The notes under the pieces were generated by a model. That model was not told where the DNA came from. It worked only from the letters and a program-made list of their open reading frames with translations, and did no database searches. Made by a program: the position numbers and the translations under genes. A DNA stretch of 64,000 nt from Haberlea rhodopensis. Its lineage: Eukaryota; Streptophyta; Magnoliopsida; Lamiales; Gesneriaceae. This document shows, piece by piece, positions 22,878-35,470 of this stretch. Positions within the stretch are counted from its first letter, which is position 1, and every line of letters begins with the position of its first letter. The stretch spans positions 4,030,001-4,094,000 of the forward strand of contig CAJQUN010000052.1 of the NCBI GenBank assembly GCA_907163345.1. The letters run 5' to 3'.

Positions 22878-24612
22878 ATGGCATCATTCAACAAAATTCC
22901 TATGTTCTCAAAAGAAGACTATGATGATTGGAGAATCAGAATGCAAGCTCATCTGGCAGCACATGATGACGATATGTGGTTCGTCATCACTGATGGACCA
23001 ATGAAGATTCTGAAAGTCAATACAGCAGCCTCCATTACTGGTGGTGAACCACAAATGGTCGAGAAGGATAGATCACTCTGGACGAATGAAGAAAGAAAGA
23101 AAGCAAATCTCGACAACGTTGCCAAAGACATCTTGTTCAAGACATTGGACAAGAACATGTTCAGTAAAATCAAAATGTGCTCTACTGCCAAAGAAATTTG
23201 GGAGAAGATAGCACAGCTATATGAAGGGAACGACCAGACCAAATAAAACAAGCTGACTGTTGCTCTTCAAAGATTTGAGAGCATAAAAATGAAGATTGGA
23301 GAAACTCTAAATGAGTTTGATGAAAGAGTCACTGGTATCATCAATGAGCTAAATGGTCTGGGCAATGAATACTCAAACAGAGAGATCGCTCTGAAAGTTA
23401 TGAGAGCCCTGCCAAAAGAATGGGATGTTAAGACCATTGCAATGAGGGAATCCAAAGATCTGAACAAAGTTGAACTTCATGATCTGTTCGCAGATCTTAA
23501 AGCATATGAGTTAGAACTGATCAGCAGAGGTGAAGCAGAGCCATTCATCTCTCAACCAAACAAAGCACTGGCAGCCATTCCAGATCAGACCGCCCCCACA
23601 ACAGATCGATCTATCGAACAGATAAGTAATGATGCTATGTCATTATTTATCAAGAAATTTGGTAAATTCATGTCTAAAATAAGAGGAACTTTAAACCCTC
23701 TCATCATTATAAATCAAGAAAGGACGACGCTGTTAATGATCAGGCTTGCTACAATTGTGGTAAGACCGGACATTTTATTGCAGATTGCACCAGACCGAAG
23801 AAAGAAGAACGTAAAGAGAAGCATCGTGATGACAGGAAAAAGAAGCACTACAAAGACCGCAAAAATCATGGAAAGTCCCAAAAGGTCCTAGTAGCAGAAG
23901 AAGGAAACAGCAAATGGGCTCAGACTGATTCAGACTCAGAAAGCTCTGAATATTCTTCTAGCGAAAGCGAAGAAGATATTCAATGTCTAATGGCAGACGA
24001 AGAGATGAGTCAAACAGACGAGGTATTCGATCTTGACTCAAATGAATTTACACGTGAAGAGCTCATGTCCGCACTGCAAGACATGGCTAATGATTACAGA
24101 CTCTTAGCTAAATCATTTGAGAAAAGTAAAGCTAAAGCCAAGATCAAATGGATGAGCGCATCAAACCAAGCTGCTCTGAGCTGGGTGAGTGCAACAATCT
24201 ACAGATCGAGCTGAATAAACTAAAAATCTCTTATGATCAGCTCCATGAAGAAAATAAGAGAATTAGCACACAAAATGCTAAGCTTTCTCATATCTTCAAA
24301 ACATGGACAAAATCCAGAACATCTTTGGAAGAATTGCAAGAGGTACAAAGAAATGTCGGTGATGTTACAGGCATAGGCTTTGATATCAAAGACTGCATCA
24401 AAGATGAATCTGAACTGTTGCTGGTAAAGAATAAAATCAAACAAATGACATTTGTTAAATCCAGCACAGTATATGAGACTGAAGCACCTATAATTCAAAC
24501 GGGAGTCTCTTTCGTAAATCAAGGGTTGAGAAAAGGGATTGGATATGTTAACCAAGCCAAAGAAAAGGCACCAGCAAGCTTTGCGTCTTTCAGACCAAAT
24601 CTAAGGGTGTAA
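22878..24612 (+). pseudogene. Copia Gag, interrupted
   Basis: The start ATG at 22878 (MASFNKIPMFSKEDYDDWRI) fits the family better than the in-frame ATG at 22830 inside the PBS region. The UBN2/Gag domain follows (KIWEKIAQLYEG-type block). It is stopped by TAA at 23244-23246 and continues in the same frame at 23247 (FERVTGIINEL, RALPKEWDVK). A frameshift between about 23665 and 23745 moves the CCHC knuckle CYNCGKTGHFIADC (23747-23788) to another frame. A second shift near 24140 precedes a long coiled-coil-like Gag tail ending about 24612. Gag forms the particle and binds element RNA. Confidence 0.88.
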
Positions 24613-24839
24613 GATCTAAGGCAAGGAAGACAATACAATTACTATAATTCAAAACCAGTTCAATGAAGATATAGACTACCCTATGAGAATCAAAGGTTTC
24701 CATATCGCACACATTATCACACACAACATCGAAACAGACCAGCTCACAGCACACCACACACACACAAGCCATTAAAGCTGATACAGGTGTGGGTTCCCAA
24801 AGGGCTAATCCGTTCTGGACCCAAGTAGGATTGGGTACC

Positions 24840-26170
24840 AACAATAATCTTGTTTGATGACAGGTACCGAAGAAACTTGCATCAGACTGGTACTTAGACA
24901 GTGGATGTTCTCGTCACATGACTGGAAACATCGAGCTGCTGTCTGAAGTCACAGATTGTACTGGACCAAAGATCATTTTCGGAGATAACTCAAAGGGTAA
25001 GACCGTGGGCAAGGGTAAGATTGTCCATGGTAACATTATTATCAATGATGTGTTGTTAGTTGGAAATCTATGCTATAATTTGATTAGTATAAGTCAACTA
25101 TGTGATAATGGTTATACTGTAGAATTTCACAAACACACTTGCACTGTTAAATCGTCAGACGGTATGACCATGCTTGTTGGAATCAGAAATGGAAATACAT
25201 ATAAGATTAACTGGAATCATGCTCAACCTGATAATCCTACTTGCTTCATCCCTAATAATGATAATAAACACTGGCTATGGCATAAACGCTTGAATCATAT
25301 CAATTTTAAGACTATTTCTAGTCTGTGTAAACATGATTTAGTTGTCGGTCTGCCCAAGAGCGACGTTGCTAAGGATAAGATCTGCGAAGCTTGCCAAATG
25401 GGCAAACAGATCAGATCATCCTTCAAAAACAAGAATGCCAAATCCTCCTCCCGTTGCTTAGAACTACTGCATATGGACTTGTTTGGTCCTATACCAATAA
25501 CAAGTTTAGGGGTAATGCGGTATACTCTTGTTGTTATTGATGATTACTCACGTTTTACTTGGACTATATTTTTGAGCAGTAAAGATCAGACCGGTCCGAA
25601 ATTGATCAAGCTGCTGAAACGTACTCAGAATGAGAAATCATCCAGCATAGACAGGATTCGAAGTGACAAAGGCACTGAGTTTTCAAATCAGAATCTTGAA
25701 TCCTTTCTAGAAGATCATGGAATTAAGCATGAGTTTTCAGCCGCTCGAACTCCTCAACAGAATGGAGTTGCAGAACGAAGAAACAGAACGCTTAAAGAAG
25801 CAGCAAGAACAATGCTTGCTGATTCTGGAATTTCGTAAAAGTTCTGGGCAGAAGCTGTAAATACTGCATGCTACACTCAAAATCGGTCTATGATTAACAA
25901 GAAATTGAATCTCACTCCATATGAAATATGGACTGGTAACAGACCGTCTATCTCTCATCTTCATGTATTTGGCTGCAAATGCTTCGTTCACAACAATGGT
26001 AAGAATCATCTTACAGCATTTGAAGCTAAGTCAGATAATGGAATATTCTTAGGATACTCATCAACTAGCAAAGCTTATCGAGTTTTCAATAATCGCACCT
26101 TAACTGTAGAAGAATCAGTTCATGTAGTTTTTGATGAATCTTTATGTGTTGAGGGAACAAAGAATCAATT
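24840..26170 (+). pseudogene. Copia protease and integrase, interrupted
   Basis: Protease active site in DWYLDSGCSRHMTGN, catalytic Asp codon at 24897-24899. The Gag-pre-integrase zinc finger (HKRLNHI ... CEACQMGKQ) spans about 25285-25410. The integrase core has acidic residues in LHMDLFGPI, IRSDKGTEF and PQQNGVAERRNR. TAA at 25836-25838 replaces the Gln expected before KFWAEA, after which the frame continues (CFVHNN, FLGYSSTSKAYRVF) to a frameshift near 26165. All three catalytic acids of the integrase are present, so the defects are the stop and the shift rather than active-site loss. Confidence 0.9.
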
Positions 26171-26179
26171 CAAAATCAG

Positions 26180-28045
26180 ATGGAAAATATCCATCTCGAA
26201 GCTAACAGTGATGATGAGATTGTAGCTAACAGGTCAAGAGACAATCCACCGGAGCCTGAAGTACCAGACAGATCGGATCAGGGCAATGAAGCTCCTTCAG
26301 ATCGAGCCGATCCGGATGATTCAAACTCTCATATCAATGAAGATGCTGATCATGCCGCTAGTATTCATCCGTCTGGACCAGACAATCCAGAATCGAGTTA
26401 TCGATGGACTAAGAGGCATCCACCTAATCTAGTGATTGGAAGTCCCTCTGCACTGATTAGAACCAGAGGACAGATGATAGATGAATTCACTCATGCTGCC
26501 TTCATCTCAACTCTGGAACCTAAGAAGATCGATGAAGCTTTGACTGACTTCAACTGGATTAAGGCCATGCAAGAAGAACTTAATCAATTCGAACAAAATC
26601 AAGTTTGGAGTCTAACCCCCAGGCCAAGCGATCTGCCTGTTATTGGAACCAGATGGGTTTTCAGAAACAAGCTGGACGCAGATGGAACTGTGGTTAGAAA
26701 CAAGGCCAGACTGGTGGCACAATGATTTCGACAAGAAGAATGAATTGACTTCGATGAATCCTTTGCACCAGTCGCCAGACTTGAAGCCATCCGAATTTTT
26801 CTTGCATATGCTGCCTTTAAAGACTTCAAGGTATATCAAATGGACGTCAAGAGTGCCTTTCTTAATGGTAAGCTTCAGGAGGAAGTCTACATTGAGCAAC
26901 CTCCTGGATTTCAGAACCACTCATTTCCTAATCATGTATATCTACTGAATAAAGCAGTATATGGTCTGAAACAAGCTCCAAGAGCCTGGTATGACACTTT
27001 ATCTCAATTTCTGCTGAACCATGATTTTCAGATCGGCTCAGTAGATAAAACTCTCTTTAAATTTATTAAGGGGGAACATACCCTGATAGTTCAGATTTAT
27101 GATGATGATGATATAATTTTTGGGTCAACTAACCCCAAATTATGCGAGAAATTCTCTAAGTTAATGCAGGGACAGTTTGAGATGAGCATGATGGGAGAAC
27201 TTTCATTCTTTTAGGGTCTTCAAGTCAAACAGCTCAGCAATGGTAATTTCATCAACCAAACCAAGTATACCAAAGAGCTTCTTAAGAGATTCGGAATGGA
27301 AACATGCTCAACTGCATCAACTCCAACGAGTCCTACAATCAAGTTAGACAAAGACGAAGGGGGAACGGCAGTCGAAGTATCTATGTATTGCGGACTGATC
27401 GGATCGCTCTTGTATCTTACAGCGAGCCGGCCTGATATTATGTTCTCAGTCTGTATGTGCGCCAGATTTCAGTCAGAACCAAAGCAATCACATTTTATTG
27501 CTGCTAAGCGTATTCTGAAATACTTAAAAGGATCTCAGAACGTTGGTCTTTGGTACTCCAAAGATTCAAACTTCAGCTTGATCGGATATTCAGACGCAGA
27601 CTACGCTGGCTGTAAGATTGATCGTAAAAACACCAGTGGAACATGTCAATTTCTAGGTGAAAGATTGATCTCTTGGTTCAGTAAGAAGCAAACATCTATT
27701 GCCACATCTACAGCTGAAGCAGAATATCTTGCCGCTGGAAGCTATTGCGCTCAAATGCTCTGGATTCAACACCAACTCAAAGACTATGGCATACAAGCTG
27801 TTGAATCTCCAATATTTTGTGACAACACAAGTGCAATTGCCATAACGTATAATCCAGTTTTGCACTCTCGAACCAAGCATATTGATATACAACATCATTT
27901 TATTCGAGACCATGTTGGCAAAAAGAAGATTCGGATCGAGCATATTTCAACAGATCAGCAGGCAGCAGATATCTTCACCAAACCGCTTCCTGAGGCTAAG
28001 TTTAATTATTTCTGTCAAATTCTTGGTTTAATAGACTTAACTTGA
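26180..28045 (+). pseudogene. Copia reverse transcriptase and RNase H, interrupted by three stops
   Basis: One frame throughout with stops at 26723-26725, 26741-26743 (both TGA where Gly is expected) and 27212-27214 (TAG). RT blocks are FNWIKAMQEEL, RWVFRNKLDADG, QMDVKSAFLNG and AVYGLKQAPRAWY. The catalytic YVDD motif reads YDDDDIIFGS from four GAT codons at 27101-27112, one codon longer than usual. RNase H follows with YSDADYAGC, STAEAEYLA and CDNTSAI acidic motifs and the C-terminal DIFTKPL block. Ends TGA after LIDLT. Confidence 0.93.
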
Positions 28046-28445
28046 TGATTTAATAGTTTTATTCGTTTTCTTTTAAAGATTGTATGCTGGCACAGATCGA
28101 TAATACAATGTTCAGAAAGACACAGACCGGTCCGAACTTTCAGACCGATCTATGTCAAATCTGATGTTATCCAATTATCTGTCTGGTCAACAAATCTTTA
28201 AATAAAATAATTGTTTAAATCAGCCCGGACTGATCGCAAATTTTAAACCGCATTATCTTTCTTTTATCCTGACCGTTTATTTTGAATTATTTTACTATCA
28301 GTTATCGAGATAAAGACACGTGTCTTCTCTCTCTTATTTAGCGGGCTGAACATTTCACTTTCATTCACTTTTTACCAATTACCGCCGTCTGCTATCTAAC
28401 TCCCTCATATCTTTTTTAAACTCTTATCATTTTCATTACACTCAA

Positions 28446-30904
28446 TTGGCTACCATAACTCACAACTCTCTCTCCGTTGAGTTCGATGATATTTACAGGG
28501 CTGAAGATACAGAGATGGTCTCTATTTTCCGAGCTTTGGAATCGTTTGGATTAAGGAATTTTCTGGAGTGTGGCACGATGGTTTACGAATCAGAGATTCG
28601 CTAACTATTCGACAATGCTGTATCCCAGAAGTCATCTATCTCCATCTCCGTCACGGGCAAAACGTTTGAAATCTCTCCGTCGACGCTGGCAAAGACCTTT
28701 GGTCTTCCCAACTCCGGACTGACTGAGTTTGGCCAGATTCCTCAAGCTTCCGTCACAGCTCTTCAGGGGAAGGTATCTATATTTGGCCACCGCCTGCAGC
28801 CTTCATTCAAGAAGAAGGAAATGCTATTTCATTTTCAGGTGTTATGCGAGATCGTTGGTAAGCCTTTATTGGGCAAAGCCGGAAGCTTTGATGCCGTCAC
28901 TGCCGAAAAGTTCAGGGCCATGGCTGCTATTGTTTTTGGACAGAAGATGAACTGGTCCGTAATTCTATTTGGAGTCCTATTGGAAATAGTGATTGCCTCC
29001 AAACAGGCCGTCTGCTTTGCTGTTCCTCTCAGCAAGCTACTGGAGACTTTGGACATCGAGCTGGGGAAACAGTCTGCTCTAAGTCCATTCAAAATTCTCA
29101 ACTCCAAAGGGCTAGCACTACTGAAGTCCAAGAGTGCTCCACCCACTCCTACCGATCTGGTGGCCGTCAAGATTGAGAAGGGAGAAGAACAGGTTGTTGC
29201 TCGAAAAACCCGGGTCAAGCGCAAATTGACCATTCAGACTGACTCCGAGGAACTCAGTCTGCTCCTTCATCACCAGCCAAGCCCCTTCCCAAAAATCCAA
29301 GAACCCAGATCACCAAGCCACACAAAACCTTACCTCTCAAAACCCTACCCATATTGCCTCCAACAAAAGCCACCCCTGCACCCCAACCTACAACCCAACT
29401 TTCAACCGCTTCAACCACTGCACCCAAAGTAACCATCCGAGTTCCCTCTGCCACCCACGTGGTCAAAGGGATTGTCAACACTGAGTTGGGAGACTACACC
29501 CAATCAGGGATCAAATCTCCATCTTCCACAGGCAAGGGCAAAGCCATTCTCTCTGAACCCCTCTCCTCCAAACCCAAATCTGCCGCGCAAACAACCATCG
29601 ACATCGCTATGGAGGATGTTGATGAGAAGGTGAAGGCGCTCGTTGTAGTCTTTGATGAATATGTCGAGTACAGAACAATCAATCACATTGAGATGTTCTT
29701 CGGCAAACTGAAACGCCTACAGAAAATGGAAGAAGAAGTCCTTAAGGGGACAGAGACAGATGATGTTCAAATTGCTGTATAACGCAAAGATCTATTTACG
29801 GCCAACCAGAGATTCAGACTGGCGAATCTGCTTTGGATGCTAAGAAAGCAAACTTCGATCCGAACACTCCAACTGCCAGAGATGATGGTGCTGTTATTGC
29901 TCAATTGGAAATGGATATCCATGCTCTTTACCTAGCTGTCTGATTCCAACGACAGAAGCTCAGTATATCCACCCCAATAACCAGCCCGGATCATCCATCT
30001 GCTAGCAAGACTCTGGCAGAACCTTTCGTAGAGGTTGTTCCCTCTGGAGCACCAGAACAGACAGCAGACTAGACAGCAGCATGCATAGCGGATCAGACAG
30101 CGGAGCAGCCAATGACCAATGCTCCGTCTGCTACAAAAGATGAACCCTTGAACGTTTTGTTGGACTCTCCAACAACGTCTATTCCTCTGGGATCATCAGT
30201 CTCCCATGTTCAACTCAGTCCAACAGCAGCACTTACAACATTTGGCGCACCAGAGTTTGTCGATCCGGATCTGGTGGTGTCCACCGTTGTTGCAGCTCTA
30301 CAGATTGAGGAACCTTCCAGACCCAGCACTCCTCCAGTCCAATCTGATGAAGATTTGGCATTCTTAGAAGATTTTTCTTCGGCCTTGGTCACCCTGATCC
30401 AGTCCGAAACACGCAATGCTGCCTTATCTTCAATTATACCTATTGCTGAAGAAGATGATCACACCCTGTCGTCATCTGATCACTCTCCCAGCCGTCTATC
30501 TGATGCACCTCCATCCCTGACAAGGACCCTTCAGCACCTCTCCGACAACTGTCTGTCTCTCTCTCAGCGTGTTATAGAGGTTCATCAAGGCCAGAGGGTT
30601 AAATCCTTGGACTTTGATTCATTTAAAGAGAAGATGACAGCCAGTATTAGCAGCATTCAACGAGGAATGAATGATCTGTTCTCTCAGCAAGCTTCTTATC
30701 AGCCTGAGAAAAGAGCAGATCGAGCTGGCCACTGAAGTCAGAGCATCCGTCGCCAATTCCCTTCGCGCTCAAGACACTCGTCTTGACGCTATCAGCGCTC
30801 AGCTAGCAAAAATTATTGATTTTCTCCAAGAGATTGCTGCTGACAAAAAGGGGGAAAAGAGAAAAGACTTCAAGCCGCATCAGTCTCAGTCTTCAAGAAA
30901 ATAG
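28446..30904 (+). pseudogene. Extra ORF downstream of pol (SIRE-type env-like position), decayed
   Basis: The frame starts at 28446, where the expected ATG reads TTG (TTG GCT ACC). It has TAA at 28602-28604 and runs to about 29255. This conserved N-terminal part includes VSIFRALESFGLRNF, KAGSFDAVT and FGVLLEIV. A frameshift then leads into a Pro/Ser/Thr-rich stretch (29280-29780), and a final segment (30112-30904) ends in an acidic, coiled-coil-like tail. From memory, similar proteins are widespread in Lamiales genome annotations as plant transposon proteins. Role unknown. SIRE elements carry env-like ORFs here, but I see no clear signal peptide or membrane segment. Confidence 0.65.
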
Positions 30905-31123
30905 AATAATCAGACTGTCTGTATATAGGATTTTTGGTGATCAATAAAATCCTTCTTTGTTAAGTCCTTGTTCATTTATTTTGAACTAAAAAAATAAAAG
31001 GCTTAATCGATCCGAAATTCAACCTAATAATGATCAAGAAGAAGTAATCGATCCGAAAGCATACGCTTCAGAGCTCTTAAAAGATTGGATAAAAAGATTT
31101 AGAAGCTAGGTTTTGTCATCATC

Positions 31124-31137
31124 AAAAAGGGGGAATT
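31124..31137 (+). other. Polypurine tract of the copia element
   Basis: AAAAAGGGGGAATT directly before the 3' LTR start TGTTAG. Confidence 0.9.
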
Positions 31138-32247
31138 TGTTAGTTCCGGACCTTATCGATGAGATTTTAAAGATGACAAAACATATAAGACCGGATCGAG
31201 AGAAATCAGACTAACCAGATCGATCGCTCAAAACAGATCAAGCTGATGAGGCATATCAGACCGGATCGATAGAAATCAGACTGACTAGATCGAAGCTTCA
31301 GATCGATCTCAATCTTTATCAGATCAGAGCAGTCAAGGATGAATATAGAATGGCTCTTCAGTCCGAATCATTAACGGCTATTTATTGAAGCATTTAATGT
31401 CGCAATTAATGCTGAAAAAGACCATAGACTGAAGATTACCATAAAAGGTAAGAAGACAAAGAAGAGCTTACCTGACAGTCGCCGAAAGCATGAACCAGAA
31501 CGGCAAGTACCCTAAAGAAGAAGACTGTAGCTTACTCAGTGTTTAAGCAGAGTCAAGAGTTGCACATTAAGGGAATAATATCGTTGGTACATGCAACTAT
31601 AAAAGGATGCATCAGAAGATCTCAAGAAGAGAGTCTGATCAATCGAAAAACGCACAAGAAAGCAAAACAGCACAAGCTTACAAGCTCAGAAGCTCTCAAG
31701 CTGAAATTCTTTTTAAGCACGGGTACATTGTAATATTTGATCATTTAGGATCACTGTGTGCATAGACAAAAGTCTATCTTGTGCATTCTGTATTGAAATA
31801 TAGAAGTGAGAAACTATTGTAACTGTCAGACAGAGTGTGTCTGAACAGATCGAGTGACTAGGAGTTTCAGTCTGGTAGTGAGGTAAATCCAGCTGAATCG
31901 GGTTTGTACAACAGGATTGTATAAATCAAAGTCTTCTAGTGGAATCCTTCCTTAATTGGAAGAAGGGGAGACGTAGAAGGAGTACACCACCTTCGAACTT
32001 CCAGAAACATATTCTGTGTTTTTATCTTTCTGCACTCGTTCCATTATTCAAGCCATCGAGCCGTTCTTACTTATTTAAGAACAGACCGTTCCGCACTAAA
32101 ATATTCAGTGGTCTGTTCTGCAAAAGAGTTGATTAAGAAACAGATTTCTTTCACTAATCCGAACGAAATCACAAGGGATTAATTTTTAATAGGAGTGTTC
32201 ATTCACCCCCCCCCCCCCCCTCTAAACACTCCGGACCGATCCTAACA
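31138..32247 (+). repeat. 3' LTR of the copia element
   Basis: Same termini as the 5' LTR. TATA box at 31598-31604. Differs from the 5' LTR by about ten substitutions, a small indel near 31450 and a shorter C run (about 32205-32220). Confidence 0.95.
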
Positions 32248-33114
32248 AGCTGTAAAAAGGGTACGATGATAGGCAAAAATGCATTTAATGATTCCTGAGA
32301 CATATACGTATATGTTGGAGTATAGCAGGATAATCTTTTAGGAAATCATATACGTAAGTGCGAAGTGTGGCCGCTTCAAATATGGAAATCACCTATGAAA
32401 CCAAGCGTGTCCATGGCCGAAACGGACACAACCGTAAAAACTAAAACGAATGTTAGAGTTGTTATGGTGTGGGTTTAATTTTCTCGTTTTACACCAACGA
32501 CTAAATAGTTCAAGACTTTAAGTTCACTATTAAGTCAGTAAATATGATTGAATACTACTACAGAAGGTTCAAAGCTGCAAGTTACCTCTCCTGATGCTAT
32601 TCGTTAAAGGCACTCATTTGCATTCATGCGTTAATTTAATACATGTGGGGGATTTGAAGAATATGATTAATGAATTAAAATTAAGCATGGAAAAATAGAA
32701 AAATACGAATGGAGGAAAAACGGGCGAAGACGGATGAGAAATCGCTGCCCGGATAAAATCCAGGCAGCAAAGTTAGCGAGCGCTTCAACTTCTGCCTGGG
32801 CATTGCCCAGGCAGAATGCAAGGAGCTAGGGCGCCGCTTGGAGGCGCCCTAGCACCTGTGTTCTGTTCGAAAATCGGAAAAAGGCTTTTTCAGAAGGGTT
32901 GTGCATCCTTTCGCGTATAGTTGTGATTCTTCTTGGAAAAACACTTCCAAAAGTTGTCTTTTGATGATATCTTCTGGTTTAGTATAAAAGGAACAACTCA
33001 TTATTGAATTAAATACACTTTTGCAAGATCAAACTCAAGTTTTGTGAGCATATTCTTGCATATTCATATTGTTCATCTTTCATTTGTTGGTTGAGTTAAA
33101 CCTTAGTGGTTTGA

Positions 33115-33228
33115 GGATTTGTGATTTGATGTGCTCATATCACAAATCATAGTCGTTGTATATTAGAAAAAGGATTTGTGATTTGATGTGCTCATATCAC
33201 AAATCATAGTCGTTGTATATTAGAAAAC
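33115..33228. repeat. 57-bp direct repeat carrying a hairpin
   Basis: Two nearly perfect 57-bp units (33115-33171 and 33172-33228). Each contains the perfect inverted repeat GATTTGTGAT ... ATCACAAATC with a ~13-base loop. Confidence 0.9.
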
Positions 33229-34469
33229 GATTGCCGTTAACCTTAAGCACCATATCAAGGCAATATCGTTTCAAGGACAAAGAGTTAACACTTGTCTCGA
33301 TATCCTAAAAAACCATTGTTACTTTGCTTACTATTATTTCTAAGATACACATCCAAACTAAGATTCCTACAATCCAAACTGAGACCCATTTTATTTCCGT
33401 CGCTAAATCCAGGGATTTTTTTTTTGTAGTGATTGAACTTGTCGAATGATTAGTACACTACTCCACGAACCCTAGGATCCTCCAACTATAACTCATCAAG
33501 TATAGGTTAAAGGTTAGCAAATAGTGTTACTTTTTTCATATTCTATTTGATAAAAGATATGACAACGGGTAAATCAAATGTGTGCGCATCATTACATATA
33601 GAATCAATTACCATTTTCTCCTATATAATCTATGATAGCTGTTAGTTTGACATTCTTGCCTTTTAGCACGTCCTTACTTGTGAAAGTACTTTAAAAATGC
33701 TTCTCCCTTTTTTACCGATTATTCCTTACGAGCATATGGATATTGCCCCTGCATATGGACACTAACACAATGCTAGATGCAAGTGCCAAGATTGATTTGG
33801 GTATGTGGATGAGGTTCATACAAATATGTGGATCGCATATGCTCAAATCAAATCTGTGCTCTTGGATCTAACATTCGAGTAACGTATATATGCTTGTATC
33901 TCATTTTTCCTTTTTGACTGTAACCGAATCAATTCGATCTGTTTCACATACACACAGAAATAATTTTATTTAATTTACTTAGAAATTATTAATCCATCTA
34001 TTTATTTTTTAAAAAAATAGATTTAATGGTTATACATTGGTGAAGATGCTGGAGATACGTAATTAAAAACGAGTTGAAAAGTTACAACTGGATCACTCGC
34101 TGGATTGCGGGAATCCATTATAGAAAAGAGTATATATGGTGTGGTTTTTTTAAAACAAAAATCAAAAACAAATTAGCAATGGGTAAATTATCCGAAACTC
34201 CCATGTATTATAATGAAAATGAATTAAACTTTCATGTGTTAAAAAAAAAACCTGCAAGAAACTCTCATATGTTAAATAAAACATAAAAACCCCTCTCTTT
34301 TTGGACCTTGCACGAAACTATATCGTGTTAAAAACATAAGCAAAAAACTTATTTATTCTCTTAAACCCTGCACGAAACCCCTCTCATTTACAAGATAACA
34401 TATTTTATTTAATCTCGTTAAAACTATATGCAGGTTTTATGAAAACAAGTTCATAAATGTTCATATATA

Positions 34470-34535
<66 letters not shown>
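34470..34535. repeat. (AT)n microsatellite
   Basis: About 33 uninterrupted AT units. Confidence 0.97.
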
Positions 34536-34539
<4 letters not shown>

Positions 34540-34984
34540 TTATTTTTTGTTTATATTTACATGTTTATTATTGTGAAAATATGTTTTATGATTTCTGCAA
34601 ATATGCATATTTTTTTACATGTACAATTATTGATTACTCAATATATTCAAAACTTGAAGAAAAAACTTTAAATTGGCAAATAAGCATGCAGTTTACCCAA
34701 GAACAAGTATACATGGTAGAATCAATTAACTAAAAAAATTATATAATACATATGATAAACAAGGTTAGTGTTATTTACACTTTAGTTTTTTTGTTAAATG
34801 CACATCATCTTTACTTTTATAATATAAACTAACAATGGTACTCTTGATTGTTCTTATTTTTAGTAAGTTATTAACTGATAGTTTAAATTACAAAAATAAG
34901 TTATCTAAAACTTTAGCTACTCAAAAAATTTAAAGTTAAATTTGTCAATATCCATCTATATAGAAAAATACAAGATATATGGAA

Positions 34985-35470
34985 AACTGAATTACGGTTA
35001 AAGAAAGGGGATATCTGTAGTACAAGGTTGAGTCCATATAGCTGTACAAATACAGAGGCAGAGGTGCTCAAAAGTGTGCGCGAGGATTGATCAAGTTATT
35101 CAACAGAACAACTGACTGTGAAATTGCATACCAAGAGATACATGAGAGGCAATACAAAGAGAGAAATGGTAGAGAATGCAAGGAAGGTTCATTGGAAGGC
35201 ATATGAATGAATCTTGGGTGAATTTAGTTTCTGAAAAGTGTTGCATTGTATCTTGTACTTTGATTCCTCAATAATATCATTCCAATGGAAGTAGGCCTTG
35301 AACTGGACGAACCACTTAAATCGTGTGCCGTCAATTCTGTCCATTACAAATTTCTATTCTGCCTTGCTTGTTATATCCTTCGATTCTGCTGTGCATTTTC
35401 AATCCGGTGTTCAGTGAGTTGTGTGGTGTTTTTGATTCATTTGAGAGTGATTAATGTAACGAGTTAATAT
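34985..35470 (+). mobile_element. Copia-type LTR fragment (R-U5 part)
   Basis: The stretch CCAATGGAAGTAGGCC followed by CGAACCACTTAAATC and GTGTGCCGTC (35280-35330) matches the arrangement found in U5 of plant copia LTRs (GTGGATGTAGGC ... CGAACCACGTAAA). Boundaries are not defined, and no PBS or TSD was found. The ORF at 35285-35467 is incidental. Confidence 0.45.

Larger units (their letters stand above)
21719..32247 (+). mobile_element. SIRE-like Ty1-copia retrotransposon with extra downstream ORF
   Basis: 10,529 bp, flanked by a perfect 5-bp TSD AGCTG (21714-21718 and 32248-32252). It has two LTRs of ~1.11 kb, tRNA-Met PBS, gag, pol in copia order (PR-INT-RT-RH), an additional ORF region of ~2.5 kb and a PPT. 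Length and the 3' extra ORF fit the SIRE/Maximus lineage. My hand comparison of the LTRs finds roughly ten substitutions plus small indels over 1.1 kb, so the insertion is young, yet coding regions contain at least six in-frame stops and several frameshifts. It is probably non-autonomous and moved with proteins supplied in trans. Confidence 0.93.
32248..34984. other. Non-coding repeat-rich stretch
   Basis: No supported gene. Contains an inverted repeat around 32828-32854 (CTAGGGCGCC ... GGCGCCCTAG), a TGCCTGGGCATTGCCCAGGCA palindrome-like stretch just before it, the 57-bp repeat below and an (AT)n tract. The ORF at 34074-34286 shows no domain. Confidence 0.5.
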
